Shown: positions 41,650 to 53,314, counted from the first letter of the stretch. The stretch: 64,000 bases of DNA from Kocuria rosea subsp. polaris (GCA_023896275.1 MLDA01000004.1:62001-126000); one strand, 5' to 3'. Program-made: numbers and translations. The notes: a model not told the origin generated them from the sequence alone.

Positions 41650-42318
41650 ATGATGCCGGCGTCGGACATCACCGCACGGGCGAGGATCCGGGACACCGCG
41701 ATCGAGCAGATCGCGCGCAAGGGGTACGGCGTGAGCCTACGCGTCATCGCCGAAGCCGCCGGGGTCAGCCTCGGGCTGATCAACCACCACTTCGGTTCTA
41801 AAGCAGGCCTCCGCGCCGCCTGCGACGACCACGTGCTCGAGACGATCAAGAACGTCAAGAGCGAAACCGTGCGCGGCGGGGCGGCGGCATCGTTGGCTGC
41901 CCTCGGCCGGATGAGCGAATACGCGAACCCCACCGCGTATTGCCTGCGCGCGATCTCCACGGGCGGGGAGGTCGCCCGCCGGTTCGTCGACCACTTCGTC
42001 GCCGACTCGCGCACCTGGATGGCAGAGGGAGTCGCCGACGGCACGCTGCGCCCCTCCATCGACGAGGAGGCACGCATCCGCATGATGACGCTGCAGGGTT
42101 TCGGCGGCATGCAGCTCTACCTGGCCCAGCGCATGGGTGAAGCCAACGCGGAGCTCGCCCCCGACCAGATCAACGCGCTGCTTCAGGACTACCTGGGTGA
42201 GTACGGCCTGGTCACCCTCGAGCTCTACAGTTTCGGGTTGTTTGCCACGTCCGACATCTTCGACGCCTTCCTGCAGGCCGGGCCGAATCCCGGCGCCGCG
42301 ACCACCGAGGAGCACTGA
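41650..42318 (+). CDS. TetR-family transcriptional repressor of the ABC exporter
   Basis: A 222-residue repressor: helix-turn-helix [29 protein letters not shown] (about 25-53) and a variable helical ligand domain. GAGGGGAG precedes the ATG. Its stop shares a base with the start of the ATPase gene (TGATG), so the three genes are co-translated; the inducer is presumably a substrate of the exporter. Confidence 0.9.
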   Translation: MMPASDITARARIRDTAIEQIARKGYGVSLRVIAEAAGVSLGLINHHFGSKAGLRAACDDHVLETIKNVKSETVRGGAAASLAALGRMSEYANPTAYCLRAISTGGEVARRFVDHFVADSRTWMAEGVADGTLRPSIDEEARIRMMTLQGFGGMQLYLAQRMGEANAELAPDQINALLQDYLGEYGLVTLELYSFGLFATSDIFDAFLQAGPNPGAATTEEH

Positions 42319-43283
42319 TGGACCCCGTCATCGAGATCGAGAACCTCACCAAGACCTTCGGAAAGGTCCGGGCGCTCGACGGGCTCGACCTGAGCGTCGC
42401 GCCGGGGGAGGTCCACGGCTTCCTCGGCCCCAACGGCTCCGGCAAATCGACGACCATCCGCGTCCTGCTGGGCCTGCTGCGCGCCGACTCCGGCGTGATC
42501 CGCCTCTTCGGCGACGACCCGTGGGCGCGCGCCGTCGAGCTGCACCGCCGCCTCGCCTACGTCCCGGGCGACGTGACCCTCTGGCCCAAGCTGACCGGCG
42601 GCGAGGCCATCGACCTGCTCGGCGGGCTGCGCGGCGGCTTGGACGCCGCACGCCGCGCCGAACTGCTCGAACGCTTCGACCTCGACCCCACCCGGAAGGG
42701 GCGCACCTACTCCAAGGGCAACCGCCAGAAGGTCGCCCTCGTCGCGGCCCTCGCCGCCGACGTCGACCTGCTGGTCCTCGACGAGCCGACCTCGGGACTC
42801 GACCCGCTCATGGAGCTCGTCTTCCAGGAGACCGTGCGGGAGGCCGTTGCCCGCGGGAAAACCGTCCTGCTCTCGAGCCACATCCTTGCCGAAGTCGAAG
42901 CCCTGTGCTCGCGGGTCACGATCATCCGCGACGGTGCCACCGTGCAGACCGGCTCGCTCGCCGAGCTGCGCCGCCTCACCCGCAGCAACGTCATCCTCGA
43001 CGCCGATGTCACGGCGGAAGAGCTGAGCCGGCTCGACGTCGTGCACGCGCTCACCGCGGACGCCGAGCGCCTGCACTTCAGCGTGGACGACGGCGGGATG
43101 GGTGCCGTGCTCTCGGCCCTCGCCGGGCGGGAGGTGCGCTCGCTGACCGCGACTCCGCCGAGCCTGGAGGAGCTGTTCGTGCACCACTACGACGCCGCGG
43201 CGGGCCGAAGCGGCGCAGCTGGCGCTGGCCGCGACGCCGGCAGCGACGGCGACTCAGTGCGGAAGGCGGCGCATCGGGCATGA
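42318..43283 (+). CDS. ABC exporter ATP-binding protein
   Basis: A 321-residue ATPase: Walker [10 protein letters not shown] (37-45), signature region [15 protein letters not shown] (about 131), Walker [16 protein letters not shown] (about 150). The signature is SKGNRQK rather than LSGGQ, as in the drug and antibiotic exporters of actinobacteria. It carries an Ala/Gly-rich tail and overlaps the permease start by four bases. Confidence 0.92.
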   Translation: MDPVIEIENLTKTFGKVRALDGLDLSVAPGEVHGFLGPNGSGKSTTIRVLLGLLRADSGVIRLFGDDPWARAVELHRRLAYVPGDVTLWPKLTGGEAIDLLGGLRGGLDAARRAELLERFDLDPTRKGRTYSKGNRQKVALVAALAADVDLLVLDEPTSGLDPLMELVFQETVREAVARGKTVLLSSHILAEVEALCSRVTIIRDGATVQTGSLAELRRLTRSNVILDADVTAEELSRLDVVHALTADAERLHFSVDDGGMGAVLSALAGREVRSLTATPPSLEELFVHHYDAAAGRSGAAGAGRDAGSDGDSVRKAAHRA

Positions 43284-44896
43284 GTGACACCTTCGCCGGA
43301 ACGGGGCGGCTCGCCGCCGCCATGCTGCGGGCCGACCGCATCCGCATCCCCGTCTGGGTCCTGGCCATGGCGGCCTTCGTCGCCTACGCCGCCGCTGGCA
43401 TCCCCACCGTCATGGGTGAGGAGGGGCTGCAGGCGCGCGCGGAGGTCATGAAGGAGCCGGCCGGGGCGATGATGGCCGGGCCCGGCTACGGGATCGAGCA
43501 CTACACGATCGAGATCCTCATGGCCAACGAGATGCTCGGCATGTTCGCGGTCGCAGTCGCCATCATGTCGCTGTTGCTCGTCGTGCGGCACACGCGCGCC
43601 GAGGAGGAGGCCGGCCGCGCGGAACTGGTGAGGGCCGCACCGGTCGGGCGGTTCGCGCAGCTCACGGCCGCGCTGCTCGTGCTGCTCGCCGCGAACGCGA
43701 CCGTCGCCGCCGGCCTGGGCGCCGTGATGGTCGCGGTGGGCATGGAACCGACGCTCGACGCCTGGGTCTTCGGCGCCGCACTCGGCGGCGTGGGGCTGAT
43801 CTTCGGTACGACGGCGGCCGTCACGTCCCAGCTGAGCGCCAACGCCCGCGCCGCCTCCGGCATGGCCGGCGGCCTGCTCGGTGCCGCCTACGTTCTTCGG
43901 GCCGTCGGCGACGCCCAGCAGCACGGCGGCAGCGCCCTCTCCTGGCTCTCTCCGATCGGCTGGGCGCAGCAGTTGCGTCTCTTCGTGGATCTGCGCCCGG
44001 AGCCGGCGTGGCTTGCTGCGGGCACCGTCGTCGTGCTGATCGGGGCGGCGTACGCGCTCGCCGCGCGCCGCGACGTCGGGGCGGGGCTGCTGCCCGAGCG
44101 CCGCGGGCGCGGACACGCGAGCCCGGCCGGCCTCACTCTGGTGGGGGTGACGGTCCGGCTCGAACGTCCGCGCCTGATTTGGTGGGCGGTCGGGCTGTAC
44201 GTGTTCGGCGCCCTGACCGGCTCGCTTGCCGGGCCGATGGCCGAGGTGATGGGGGAGCAGCCGCAACTGCTGGCGGTTCTCGGGGTGGACCCGGCCGATG
44301 AGGACGCGATGGCGAGCCTGGTCTCCGAGGCGATGGGGACGTTCCTGATGTTCTTCGCGATGGCGGTGGCGGTGTATGCCGCGGCGGCGGCCCACCGGCT
44401 GCGCGGGGACGAGGCGGAAGGCCGCACCGAACTCGTGCTCTCGTCCGCGATGCAACGCGCCTGGTGGCTCGGCGCCCCGCTGCTCGTCTCCGTCGTCGGC
44501 AGCGCCGTGCTGCTCGTCGTCGCCGGCGTCGGGCTCGGCACGGGAGCCGCGGCCGAGATCGGGGCCGGGGCCGTCGGCGACTTCGCGCGCGCCGCCCTCG
44601 CGTACGCGCCGCTGCTCGCCTGCTGGGCGGCCGCGGCGATGCTCCTCTACGGGCTCGGCCGCGGTTCGGCGGTCCTCTGGGCGGCGCTCGGGGCCGCGTT
44701 CGTGATCGGCATGTACGGGTCGCTGCTCGACGTGCCCGCCGCGGTGCAGGACGCCGAACCCTTCGGGATGGTCGAGGCGATGGCCCTCGCCGGCGGCGAC
44801 GGCGACTGGACGCCGATCTGGTGGGCCGCTGCAGTGGCTGCGGTGCTGTCGGCGGCCGCGATGCTGCTGTTCCGCCGTCGCGACCTGGCGGGGTAG
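43280..44896 (+). CDS. ABC exporter permease (polyketide/tetronasin-resistance type)
   Basis: A 538-residue membrane protein with about 12 helices in two similar halves, each beginning with a helix and a loop of the type [15 protein letters not shown] and [17 protein letters not shown]. This duplicated form is known from antibiotic exporters of actinomycetes. The ATG at 43280 overlaps the ATPase stop. The substrate is unknown; together with the TetR protein it probably gives inducible resistance. Confidence 0.87.
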   Translation: MSDTFAGTGRLAAAMLRADRIRIPVWVLAMAAFVAYAAAGIPTVMGEEGLQARAEVMKEPAGAMMAGPGYGIEHYTIEILMANEMLGMFAVAVAIMSLLLVVRHTRAEEEAGRAELVRAAPVGRFAQLTAALLVLLAANATVAAGLGAVMVAVGMEPTLDAWVFGAALGGVGLIFGTTAAVTSQLSANARAASGMAGGLLGAAYVLRAVGDAQQHGGSALSWLSPIGWAQQLRLFVDLRPEPAWLAAGTVVVLIGAAYALAARRDVGAGLLPERRGRGHASPAGLTLVGVTVRLERPRLIWWAVGLYVFGALTGSLAGPMAEVMGEQPQLLAVLGVDPADEDAMASLVSEAMGTFLMFFAMAVAVYAAAAAHRLRGDEAEGRTELVLSSAMQRAWWLGAPLLVSVVGSAVLLVVAGVGLGTGAAAEIGAGAVGDFARAALAYAPLLACWAAAAMLLYGLGRGSAVLWAALGAAFVIGMYGSLLDVPAAVQDAEPFGMVEAMALAGGDGDWTPIWWAAAVAAVLSAAAMLLFRRRDLAG

Positions 44897-44954
44897 CGCG
44901 CCACTTCCTGGGCGCCATCGACGCGCGGCGTCCGCGCCGCTACGCTCCGGTGAC

Positions 44955-45692
44955 ATGGGCATGGATCTCGTTCAAGTCAATTTCAAGGCGCGCGACCACG
45001 AGCGGGTCGGCAGGTTCTGGGCCGACGCGCTCGGCTGGGGCCTCTCGAGTGAGGGCCCCGGCGTGAGCAATGTCGAGCCGATCGGGTTCGACTGGCCGGA
45101 TCCGTCGGCCGTGTGCATCGACGTCGTCGCGGTGCCCGACCTCGAGTCGGTCGCCTACCGGGGGCACCTGGACCTCGCCACCGAGTCGGCGCAGCACCAG
45201 GCCGAGCTCGTCGCACGGCTCGTCTCGCTCGGCGCAACGGAGGCCGACATCGGCCAAGGTGAGGTGCCGTGGACCGTGATGGCCGACCCGGAGGGCAACG
45301 TGTTCTGCGTGCTCGAGCCGCGCGAGGTCTATCGCGACACCGGCCCGATCGCGACCGTCGTCGTCGACTGCGCGGACCCGCGGGCCATGGCCGAGTTCTG
45401 GGGCGCGGCCACGGGCTGGACGGTGCACGCGGCGGACGATGAGCACGCCCGGCTGCGCTCGGCCCGCGGCGTCGGGCCCTACCTGGAGTTCCTGCGCACG
45501 CCCGACCCGCACGCGGACCGGCGCCGGCTCCACCTCGACCTCATGCCGCAACCCGGCGGCGATCAGGGTGCCGAGGCCGAGCGGTTGCGTTCCCTCGGCG
45601 CGCGGGACGCCGACGTCGGGCAGGGGGATGCGCCGTGGATGTGCCTCGCCGACCCGGAAGGCAACGAGTTCTGCATTATCGCGCCGCGGTGA
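44955..45692 (+). CDS. Two-domain VOC (glyoxalase/bleomycin-resistance fold) protein
   Basis: A 245-residue protein with two similar vicinal-oxygen-chelate domains (about 1-118 and 125-245). Each ends with a metal-type Glu or Asp in WTVMADPEGNVFCVLEP and WMCLADPEGNEFCIIAP, and each has a fold start (FKARDHERVGRFWADALGWG; CADPRAMAEFWGAATGW). Substrate unknown. TACGCT lies eight bases before the ATG. Its last 17 bases overlap the convergent esterase gene. Confidence 0.87.
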   Translation: MGMDLVQVNFKARDHERVGRFWADALGWGLSSEGPGVSNVEPIGFDWPDPSAVCIDVVAVPDLESVAYRGHLDLATESAQHQAELVARLVSLGATEADIGQGEVPWTVMADPEGNVFCVLEPREVYRDTGPIATVVVDCADPRAMAEFWGAATGWTVHAADDEHARLRSARGVGPYLEFLRTPDPHADRRRLHLDLMPQPGGDQGAEAERLRSLGARDADVGQGDAPWMCLADPEGNEFCIIAPR

Positions 45693-46734
45693 CCGCGGAG
45701 GCCAGATGCGCGACGAGCCGCGCGTGGATGACGCGGCCGTCGACGCCGTGGCCGCCGTCGTGCTCGACGATCGTCAGGGGCCCGTCCGTGCCGTAGGCGC
45801 GCCCCAGCGAACCGGCGGCGGACCGGAAACCGGCCAGCGGGAAGATGGGGTCCGCGCGCCCGCTCTCCACCAGGAGCGGGCGCGGCGCGAGGTGCGCGAG
45901 CACGTCCGGCATCTCACCGAACCGGGCCAGCCCGGGCACGTAGTTGCACGGGCAGTGATGCATCGCCAGGATGCTGCTCGCGTAGGTGTTCGCGTACGCC
46001 GAGAGCGCGACGGCACGGACACGATCATCGACGAGTCCGAGGCACGAGGCGAGCAGCGAGCCTCCCGAGTGGCCGGCCGCGCCCAGGGGCGCACGCGGAT
46101 CCAGGCCGAGGCCGGCCAGCGAATCGAGCACACGCACGAGCTCGGCGAGACGGGCGCCGAGCAGGGACATCCCGGCGAAGGTGAAGTGGTTCGTCAGCCG
46201 CGCGCAGGCTGAGACCTCCGCCGGCTCCCGGTCGGCGGGTGAGCGCCGCTGCCCGAACCCCAGGATGTCCGGTACGACGACGTTCGCTCCCAGCCCGGCC
46301 AGCGCCTCGGCGAAGTGGGCGTGGCCGTCGACGCGCTCCGCATCGGTGCTCCCGTCCTCCGCCAGGCCGACGAGCTGGCGGCCGCCGTACCCGTGGCCGT
46401 GCAGCGCGAGCACGGTGGGCGCGCCGGGGGCGGGCTCGGTCGGCCGCAGCACGAAGACGCCGAACGGCATGGACGCGAACGCCTCGAGAACCCAGCGCTG
46501 GCGGACGTACCCGGGGCCGGGCACCGCGTCGATCAACCGTGGCGGGGGATTCGGTGCGCCGGTGGTCAGCGAGCGGAACGGGGCGAGTAGCGACGCGAGG
46601 TGAGCCGGCGCCGTCGTGCCGGGTTCCGCGGGCGCCGGCGGGCGGCGCCGGACGCGCTCGAGCAGGGGCTCGGCCCCGGCGCCGTGCGAGGGATCGCCTG
46701 TGTCGTCGGGTGGGGAGGTCAGCGGCTCAGGCAC
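45676..46734 (-). CDS. Alpha/beta hydrolase, acetyl-xylan-esterase/dienelactone-hydrolase type
   Basis: A 352-residue esterase: oxyanion loop VLALHGHGYGGRQL (about 106-119), nucleophile in AAGHSGGSLLASC (about 216-228), acid in ESGRADPIFPL and His in EHDGGHGVDG near the end. No signal peptide, so it acts in the cytoplasm. Its start overlaps the end of the sugar-binding-protein gene by eight bases, linking it to the fructan locus; it may deacetylate imported oligosaccharides. That role is inference. Confidence 0.8.
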   Translation of the reverse strand: MPEPLTSPPDDTGDPSHGAGAEPLLERVRRRPPAPAEPGTTAPAHLASLLAPFRSLTTGAPNPPPRLIDAVPGPGYVRQRWVLEAFASMPFGVFVLRPTEPAPGAPTVLALHGHGYGGRQLVGLAEDGSTDAERVDGHAHFAEALAGLGANVVVPDILGFGQRRSPADREPAEVSACARLTNHFTFAGMSLLGARLAELVRVLDSLAGLGLDPRAPLGAAGHSGGSLLASCLGLVDDRVRAVALSAYANTYASSILAMHHCPCNYVPGLARFGEMPDVLAHLAPRPLLVESGRADPIFPLAGFRSAAGSLGRAYGTDGPLTIVEHDGGHGVDGRVIHARLVAHLASAVTAAR

Positions 46735-48106
46735 TCTCGATCATGCCCGTGACTTCGGCGGTGAATGCTTCGGCGGCCTCGTGCGGGGTCGACTGCTTGA
46801 AGAGCACCTGCTCGACGTACCGCGCCAGGACGTTCTGCGCGTCGCTGCTGCCCCGCGGCGGGACGGCCGGGGTGCCGTCGATCTCGGGGCCGATCTCGCT
46901 CATGAAGTCGAGGAAGGCCCGGTCCGGTTCCTCGAGTACGTCCATCACGGCAGTCTCCGTGGCGCTGTTCGCGGGGGCGCCGCGGTCGACGCGGAGGATG
47001 GCGGCGGCCTCGGGGTCGTTGATCAGGAAGTCCAAGAAGGAGACCGCGGTCGGGTTCGCTGCAGCGCCGGCGCCGAGCGACCAGAACATGGTCGGCTTGA
47101 AGTAGGCCCCGTTCTCGGCCGCGACACCTGCGGCGCTCGGTGGGCGCAGCATCACGAGGTCGCTGCCGGTCGTGGCGACGAAGGAGCTGAACTGATTGGC
47201 CCACGCCCACGTCAGGCCCGCCTTGTTGGTGCCGAAGGCGGACTGCTCGAGCGCGACGCCGAGCTCCTCAGCGGCCCCCGCGGCGTCAAGGCCGGCCCCG
47301 GACTCCATGAGGTCGAGCAGGTGGGTGAACATCTGCGTCAGCGTCGGCGTCCGGTAGCCCAGGCCGCCGTCGGGGGAGTACAGGTCCTCGTCGTGCTGGC
47401 GCAGCCACGTCACCAGGTACGCCTCGTTGACGCCGTAGACGGTCCCGATCGTGTCGGGGCGCGAGTCCTGGATCTGGCGGGAGATGCGCGCGTAGTCGTC
47501 CCAGGTCCACGTGGCGTCGTCGGGGATGTCGACGCCGGCGGCGTCGAAAACGGTCCGGTTGGCGAGCACGCAGTAGCTGTTCTGCCCGGTGCTGATCCCG
47601 TAGAGGCCGCCGTCGACCGTGCCGGCCTCGAGGGCGCCGGGATCGATCGTGCCAAGATCAAGGCCCTCGAGGCCGTTGAGGTCGGCGAGGATGCCGCGGC
47701 CGCCGTACTCGGAGATGTACTTCTGGTCCATGTTGATGACGGCCGGTTCGTCGCCCGCGGCCGCTTGGGTCGCCAGCCGGTCCCAGTAGCTGCCCCATTG
47801 TCCGGGCTCGCCGTCGATCGACGCTTCCGGGTGCCGCGCGACGAAGGCCGCGATGACCGCGTCCGTCTGCCGGTTCAGGTAGTCGTTGCCCCACCAGGCG
47901 AAGCGGACGGGACCGCCGTCCCCTCCCGTTGCGCCCGCGGTCGACGCCGTCGTCCGATTGCCGCAGGCGGCCAGCACGCCGGCGGCGCCGAGGCCGAGCC
48001 CGCCGGCCAGAATCATCCGGCGCGACGGCGTCGCCCGCCCGCGGGGGCGCACGGAGGCCCGGGGGCCTCGCGGGGTCGGGCGGTACTGTGCGGGTGCGTT
48101 GCTCAT
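46727..48106 (-). CDS. Tat-type sugar-binding lipoprotein (CUT1 family), without adjacent permeases
   Basis: A 459-residue binding protein. Twin-arginine motif PSRRMILAGG, then lipobox VLAACG (Cys about 47). The family 1 binding fold is visible (RFAWWGNDYLNRQTDAVIAAF; GLYGISTGQNSYCVLANRTVF). No CUT1 permease pair adjoins it; the importer in this locus is of the unrelated Opp/Dpp type. It may feed permeases elsewhere. GGAGAG precedes the ATG. Confidence 0.88.
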   Translation of the reverse strand: MSNAPAQYRPTPRGPRASVRPRGRATPSRRMILAGGLGLGAAGVLAACGNRTTASTAGATGGDGGPVRFAWWGNDYLNRQTDAVIAAFVARHPEASIDGEPGQWGSYWDRLATQAAAGDEPAVINMDQKYISEYGGRGILADLNGLEGLDLGTIDPGALEAGTVDGGLYGISTGQNSYCVLANRTVFDAAGVDIPDDATWTWDDYARISRQIQDSRPDTIGTVYGVNEAYLVTWLRQHDEDLYSPDGGLGYRTPTLTQMFTHLLDLMESGAGLDAAGAAEELGVALEQSAFGTNKAGLTWAWANQFSSFVATTGSDLVMLRPPSAAGVAAENGAYFKPTMFWSLGAGAAANPTAVSFLDFLINDPEAAAILRVDRGAPANSATETAVMDVLEEPDRAFLDFMSEIGPEIDGTPAVPPRGSSDAQNVLARYVEQVLFKQSTPHEAAEAFTAEVTGMIESA

Positions 48107-48204
48107 CTGGGCTCTCCATTCGCGCCGTCTGCAGGGACGATGGCCGTCTCTGGTTCCGACAGGCTACGGCCGGCGCGGGCGCGAGGGGAGTGAAACGTCC
48201 GCAT

Positions 48205-48256
48205 CGGAACCGTGCCATACCGCCCGGGTATGAGTGGGCGGCATGGCACGGTTCCG
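48205..48256. terminator. Very long hairpin between GH32 and binding-protein genes
   Basis: Arms 48205-48225 and 48236-48256 are inverted copies of each other over 21 bases with one mismatch, separated by a 10-base loop. The arms begin CGGAACCGTGCCAT. There is no T-run. It sits directly behind the stop of the secreted fructanase gene and could stop or process its mRNA. Confidence 0.7.
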
Positions 48257-48272
48257 AGCGGCGGCCGGTGGA

Positions 48273-49877
48273 TCAGTCGACCGCGAGCTCCCGGATCGTC
48301 AGGTCGCGGTAGGTGGCCTCGCCGTCGTGCACGAACAGGCGGATGCCGTCGTCGCCTGCGAGCGGGAACACGCGGTGGGAGTGCACGACGCGTCCGTCGC
48401 CGACGAAGAACTCCACGCTCGCGTGGTCCACGAGGATCCGGACCGCCAGCTCGCCGGTCGCCGCGTCGAAGGGGACCTGCGACTCGCCGCCGTTGCCGGG
48501 GTTGAAGGTGGGCCGGCGGTTCACGTAGGTGAAGCCGCCGCCGATGACGGCGCCCGCGGCGGCGTGCCGGCCGCCGCCCGGTGCCCGGCAGAGCTCGAAC
48601 CCGATGTTGCCGGGGGCCTTTGCCGGGTTCCAGTCCAGCGTGCACGTGAGTTCGTAGGCGCGGGAGCGGATGTCGAGATCCTTGTTCCCCGACAGGCTCA
48701 CATCGCCGAGTGTGTGCGTTTTCGTTGTATACCGACTCAGGGCGGCAGCCGGCTGCGAGACGAGGACGTACTGACCGCCGTCGCGGATCAGCCGGACGTC
48801 GCGCACGATCATGTCGTCGCCGTTATAGCCGTCGGTCACGAGGCTCGGGGAGTTGTGCGGGTAGTCCCAGAAGTTCGCCCAGCCGATCGCGTGGCGCAGC
48901 GTGGGATCCGGCTGGCCGTCGTCGTCGTGACCCTCGTAGGTGACCGCGCCGTAGAAGTCGAAGCCGCGATCCAGCCACTCGGGCTCGTCGGTGTCGGGGG
49001 TGAACGAGGCGCCGTCGAACTCGCCGGTCCAGTACGCGTAGGTCGCCGGAAGATCCCGCGCCTTGCCGTTGGCGCTGACGCCCAGTACCCAGTGCTCGGT
49101 GCCGTCGTCCGCGCGCATCAGGAACAGGTCCGGGCACTCCAGCAGGCCCAGGTCGTTGCGCGGGAAATCCGCCACGTAGGTCCAGTCGCGGAGGTTCGGC
49201 GAGGTGTAGAACGCCAGCCGCTGGCCCTCCGCGTTGGCCATGAACCAGCGGCCGCGCGTCTCGTCCCAGAAGACCTTGGGGTCGCGGAAGTCGTGCACCC
49301 CCGGGTTCGGCAGGACCGGATAGTCCGGACCTGGAGAGAACGTCCGGCCCTTATCGGTCGAGTACCAGAGGAACTGCGCCTGTTTGCCCTCGGGTGCCTG
49401 GGTCACGAGCGCGACGAGCGCGCCGGCGCCGTACCCGGCGGTGTCTTCATGGTCGACGACGACGCAGCCGGACCAGCAGTCGCCGTTGTCGTTGCTGAAC
49501 TTCGGGATCGCGACGCCCCGGTCCACGAACGAGACGTGGTCCGTGGTGGTGGCCAGGCGCCAGGAGGTGCCGGGGCCACCGGCGAGGTAGTCCTCGTTGT
49601 AGAGGTAGTAGTACAGGTACTCGCCGTCCACGAAGACGGGCCGCTGCGGGTCGTTCTTCCAGTTGTCAGGCACGCTGAAGTGGTATGCGGGCCGGTACGA
49701 GTGCTCCGCGGCCCCCCGCCCCGACTTGTTGCTGGGCCGGCCCGGGTTGGCGTGGTCGGCACTGCGGCCGGGTGCCGCGGCCGCGGGCAGCATGCCGCCG
49801 AGGGTGGCGGCGACGCCGCCCGCTCCGATCAGCATCGTGCGGCGGCCGAGGGACGGTTTGCTGGAGTTCTCTGGCAT
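48273..49877 (-). CDS. Tat-exported fructanase, glycoside hydrolase family 32
   Basis: A 534-residue enzyme with a Tat signal (GRRTMLIGAGG; twin Arg at 12-13; cleavage near the AAAAP at 32-36). The five-bladed GH32 domain shows the nucleophile Asp76 in NWKNDP, the RDP motif in HDFRDPKVFWD and the acid/base Glu in LLECPDLF; a C-terminal beta-sandwich follows. It should cut levan or inulin outside the cell into fructose and short oligosaccharides. GAGAGG precedes the ATG; the next gene upstream is the cytoplasmic GH32, 35 bases away. Confidence 0.92.
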   Translation of the reverse strand: MPENSSKPSLGRRTMLIGAGGVAATLGGMLPAAAAPGRSADHANPGRPSNKSGRGAAEHSYRPAYHFSVPDNWKNDPQRPVFVDGEYLYYYLYNEDYLAGGPGTSWRLATTTDHVSFVDRGVAIPKFSNDNGDCWSGCVVVDHEDTAGYGAGALVALVTQAPEGKQAQFLWYSTDKGRTFSPGPDYPVLPNPGVHDFRDPKVFWDETRGRWFMANAEGQRLAFYTSPNLRDWTYVADFPRNDLGLLECPDLFLMRADDGTEHWVLGVSANGKARDLPATYAYWTGEFDGASFTPDTDEPEWLDRGFDFYGAVTYEGHDDDGQPDPTLRHAIGWANFWDYPHNSPSLVTDGYNGDDMIVRDVRLIRDGGQYVLVSQPAAALSRYTTKTHTLGDVSLSGNKDLDIRSRAYELTCTLDWNPAKAPGNIGFELCRAPGGGRHAAAGAVIGGGFTYVNRRPTFNPGNGGESQVPFDAATGELAVRILVDHASVEFFVGDGRVVHSHRVFPLAGDDGIRLFVHDGEATYRDLTIRELAVD

Positions 49878-49911
49878 GGGTGACCTCTCTGTCGGTTCGA
49901 TGGTGGTGCGG

Positions 49912-51431
49912 TCATGGGTGCAGGACGCGGCCGGGCTGCTCGGTTCCGGTCATCGCCCAGGCGCGGGCGGAGCCGATCCGGGCGTCGCCGCGGGTGGCGA
50001 AGCGGATCCGGTCGGCGTCGGGCCGGGTCGGGTAGACGCGCGTCGTCAGGGCGACGCCGTCGACGAAGACCTCGACGCTCGAGCGGTCCAGCAGGATCCG
50101 CACCCGGGTGCTCGCCCCGGCGCCGGGAACGACGCCGGCGTGCGGCGACGGGTCGCAGCCCGCCGCCAGCGTGGCGGCCGAGCGGTCCAGGCGCACGTGC
50201 AGGCCGTCGTCGTGCCGTTCCAGCGTCAGGACGGTGCGTTCGGTGCCGTCGGCGGCCGCGAAGAGTTCGACGTCGACGCCGCCGCCCGCGGCAATCGTCG
50301 CCTCCAGCTCGAGGTCCACAGCTGTGCCGGACAGGCTGGTGGGCTCCGTCTCGGGCGACGCCGCGACGTTGGGGCCGGGCAGCAGGGCTGCTCCGCGAAG
50401 CGCGGCAACCTCGGCGACCGGCTCGCTGCGCAGCGTTCCGGACGCGTCGAACCACAGCCTGCGGGGGACGGTCAGGGCGCCGGACCAGCCGGCGGCCGCC
50501 GTTGCGGCGTCGTCGCGCCCCTCCTGCATCCACGACCAGAGGATGCGGCGGCCCGCCTCGTCGCGGAAGGTCTGGGGCGCGTAGGCGTGGCGGCCGCCCA
50601 GGTCGAGGCGCTGGATCCGCTCGATCGCGAATCGACGGCCGTCGTAGTATCCGATCGCGACGAGCGGGTGCAGCGTGTGGCCTTCGTGCCAGGCGGAGAA
50701 GATCAGCAGGTGCTCGTCGTCGCTGGTGCCGTCCGGGGCGGCGGTGGCACCGTCGGCGCCGCGGCTCATGCGGAAGAAGTCCACGCACTCCCACATGGTG
50801 CCGGTCCAGTCGGGATCGTCGAGCCGGGCGTCGCCGGCCTCGCCGACGGCGAGCGGTCCGAGCTCGGTCCACGAGCGTAGATCCTCCGACTCGTACAGGA
50901 ACGCCGTGCCGCCCGCGCCGGCGATGCCGCTGCCGACGAGCTGGCGCCAGCGTCCGTCCTCGCGCCAGACGCAGTGGTCGCGGTAAGCGGTGACCGCGTG
51001 ATCGGCCGGCGGGGCGTCGATGATCGGTTCGGTGCGCGGAGTCCACGCGTCGAGGTCGGGTGAGCCCGTAGCCAGGCAGGGCAGCTCGCGGCCGTCGGCG
51101 CGGCCCGAGTAGATGATCGTCGGCGTGCCGCCGTCGTCGACCAGGACCCCCGACCAGCAGCCCTCCGCATCCGGCCCGGCGCCCGGAGTGAGGGCGATCG
51201 GCCGATCGCGCCAGTGGACCAAGTCCTCGCTCACCGCGTGGCCCCAGTGGATCCGGTCGTGGAACGGGCCGGCCGGGTTGTACTGGTAGAAGAGATGGTA
51301 CGTCCCGCCCACCTGGCCGACACCGTTGGGGTCGTTGAGCCAGCCGGCCGGGGCCGTGAAGTGGTACGCCGGGCGCAGCGGGTCGGCCTGCGCCGTCTCG
51401 ATCATGTCGGCGGCCGGAGCGGCGGCGGGGT

Positions 51432-51435
<4 letters not shown>
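49912..51435 (-). CDS. Cytoplasmic GH32 beta-fructosidase
   Basis: A 507-residue enzyme with no signal peptide. Nucleophile Asp35 lies in GWLNDPNG, the RD motif in AYRDHCVWR and the acid/base Glu in MWECVDFF. It should split imported fructo-oligosaccharides or sucrose to fructose and glucose. AGGAGA precedes the ATG, which overlaps the stop of the transporter ATPase by four bases: the enzyme is made with the importer. Confidence 0.92.
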
Positions 51436-52393
<958 letters not shown>

Positions 52394-52397
<4 letters not shown>

Positions 52398-53314
52398 CGC
52401 TGCGTCTCCTTCTGGAAGGGTGCTTCTGTGGTGTCGGCCGGGGCGACGAAGTGGCCCGGCGCGACCTCCGCGAGGTCGCCGATGGACGTGAAGCGCACAC
52501 CTTCACCGAGACCAGTGAGCTTGACCCGCGGGCCGGTGATCGGCGGGAACGCGCCCATGAGGGCCTGCGTGTAGGCGTGGCGCGGCTCGCGCCGCAGCGC
52601 CGCCGCCGGCGCGAGCTCGACGATTCGGCCCGCGTACATCACGCCGATCCGGTCGGAGAGCTCGAGCATGAGGGACATGTCGTGTGTGATGAACAGGACC
52701 GCGAAGCCGAGCTCGGCCTGCAGCTGGCGGATCTGGGCCAGGATTTCCTGCTGCACGACGACGTCGAGCGCCGTGGTGGGCTCGTCGAGGATGAGCAGCC
52801 GCGGCCGCAGCGCGCAGGCCATCGCGATGACGACGCGCTGGCGCTGGCCGCCGGAGAGCTGGTGCGGGTAGGCGTCGATCCGCGAGGCGGGGATGCCGAC
52901 GAGCTCGAGCAGCTCAGCGGCGCGCGCCGACGCCATGCGCTTGGCCATGCGCTCGTGGGTCGTGAAGACGTCGGCCAGCTGGTCGCCGATGCGCATCACC
53001 GGGTTGAGCGAGTTCATGGCCGACTGGAACACCATGGCCACCTCGCGCCACCGCCACGAGCGCAGCTCGTCGGGGGCCATGGTCAACACGTCGGCGCCGT
53101 CGAACCGGATGGCCCCGTGGGTGATCCGCGCCGGATCCTTGAGCAGACGCATGATCGAGTGGGCGATCGTCGACTTGCCGCAGCCGGACTCGCCGGCCAG
53201 GCCCAGGATCTCGCCGGGGGCGATCTGCAGGCTGACCCGGTCGGCGCCGCGCACCGAGCGTTCGTCGCTGACGTATTCGACGGTCAGTGAGTCGATGTCG
53301 AGAACGGGTCTCAT
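52394..53314 (-). CDS. Oligopeptide/oligosaccharide ABC transporter ATPase, OppD/DppD type
   Basis: A 306-residue ATPase: Walker A GESGCGKST, signature LSGGQRQRVVIAMACALRP, Walker B LLILDEPTTALDV, and a tail RIVELAPAAALRREPRHAYTQALMGAFPP typical of OppD. The ATG at 53314 overlaps the permease stop; the frame upstream is a shadow of that permease. Confidence 0.92.
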
